Assembly (NCBI GenBank): GCA_031257955.1 | Contig: JAIRNQ010000036.1 | Span: 1 to 6,432, forward strand | DNA length: 6,432 nt | Origin: Deltaproteobacteria bacterium | Lineage (GTDB): Bacteria; Desulfobacterota; Desulfarculia; Adiutricales; Adiutricaceae | Direction of reading: 5' to 3' | Shown: positions 6,268 through 6,432 of the stretch, piece by piece | How positions within the stretch are numbered: position 1 is the first letter of the stretch | How the letters are laid out: each line of letters opens with the position of its first letter | Made by a program: the position numbers and the translations under genes | Notes under the pieces: model-generated | Seen by the model: only the letters and a program-made list of their open reading frames with translations | Told to the model about the DNA's origin: nothing | Databases searched by the model: none

Positions 6268-6329
6268 CGGGCCCGGGACGCCACCCCCCCAAAGCCAGCA
6301 AATTTCCTTGGCCACCAACCCCACTCTGG

Positions 6330-6364
6330 CCGCTCCGGATCGTTCGATCCCGGGCGGTTTTTTT
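6330..6364 (+). terminator. Intrinsic terminator after the OmpA-family gene
   Basis: CCGCTCCGGATCG (6330-6342) pairs with CGATCCCGGGCGG (6345-6357) with one C-C mismatch and one G-T pair. The loop is very tight, about four bases once the top pair opens. Seven T residues follow directly. It lies 62 bases after the stop codon. Confidence 0.9.
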
Positions 6365-6385
6365 GCGCCCGGCCCCTCGCCCTGA

Positions 6386-6422
6386 CCGCCCCGAATCTTT
6401 ACGTTCCCGGGCGGTTTTTTTT
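6386..6422 (+). terminator. Second, tandem intrinsic terminator
   Basis: CCGCCC (6386-6391) pairs with GGGCGG (6409-6414), with weaker pairing of GAA (6393-6395) to TTC (6404-6406) inside. Eight T residues follow. Its 3' arm plus T-run repeats that of the first terminator (CCCGGGCGG then T's), while the 5' arm and loop differ. It is probably a backup terminator for the same transcript. Confidence 0.75.
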
Positions 6423-6432
6423 GCCCTTAGCC

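Noticed and set aside
5971..6324. Minus-strand 117-codon frame over the OmpA domain
   Set aside because: It is antisense to the conserved OmpA domain, with no motif of its own.

Overview
The window is GC-rich bacterial DNA from an organism with an outer membrane. It carries an OmpA-type peptidoglycan-binding protein with a signal peptide, and an MEP-pathway ispG gene. The style of the radical SAM/SPASM protein and of the ATPase family suggests a Desulfobacterota (deltaproteobacterial) or similar lineage. That placement is an inference, not something the sequence proves.

Layout. Positions 1-1022 (minus strand) are the first 340 codons of a P-loop ATPase that runs off the left edge. A good sigma70-type promoter lies upstream of it (1127-1155). 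Behind the promoter, on the same strand, are two decayed pieces of paralogues of this gene: an N-terminal piece (1173-1273: lost start, one-base frameshift, early stop) and a C-terminal PD-(D/E)XK nuclease-like piece (1372-1695). Because the C-terminal piece lies 5' of the N-terminal piece on the coding strand, the simplest reading is a former tandem array of this ATPase-nuclease gene that has collapsed to one apparently intact member. Positions 1696-1977 show no gene.

Next come two minus-strand housekeeping-type genes: a radical SAM/SPASM protein (3225-4259) followed by ispG (1978-3042). The 182-bp gap between them holds three copies of a 39-bp GC-rich repeat. The two genes could be cotranscribed, but no functional link is evident.

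A divergent intergenic region (4260-4545) separates the radical SAM gene from a plus-strand gene (4546-6267). That gene encodes a secreted 573-residue protein with a long Pro/Ala/Glu-rich stretch and a C-terminal OmpA domain. It is followed by two tandem intrinsic terminators (6330-6364 and 6386-6422).

Base composition changes strongly along the window. The ATPase/remnant segment has stretches below 40% GC, while parts of the OmpA gene reach about 80% (hand counts of single 60-base lines). No RNA gene, CRISPR array or complete mobile element was recognised. The least ordinary parts are the decayed ATPase-nuclease array, the 39-bp repeat in the ispG leader, and the low-complexity OmpA protein.
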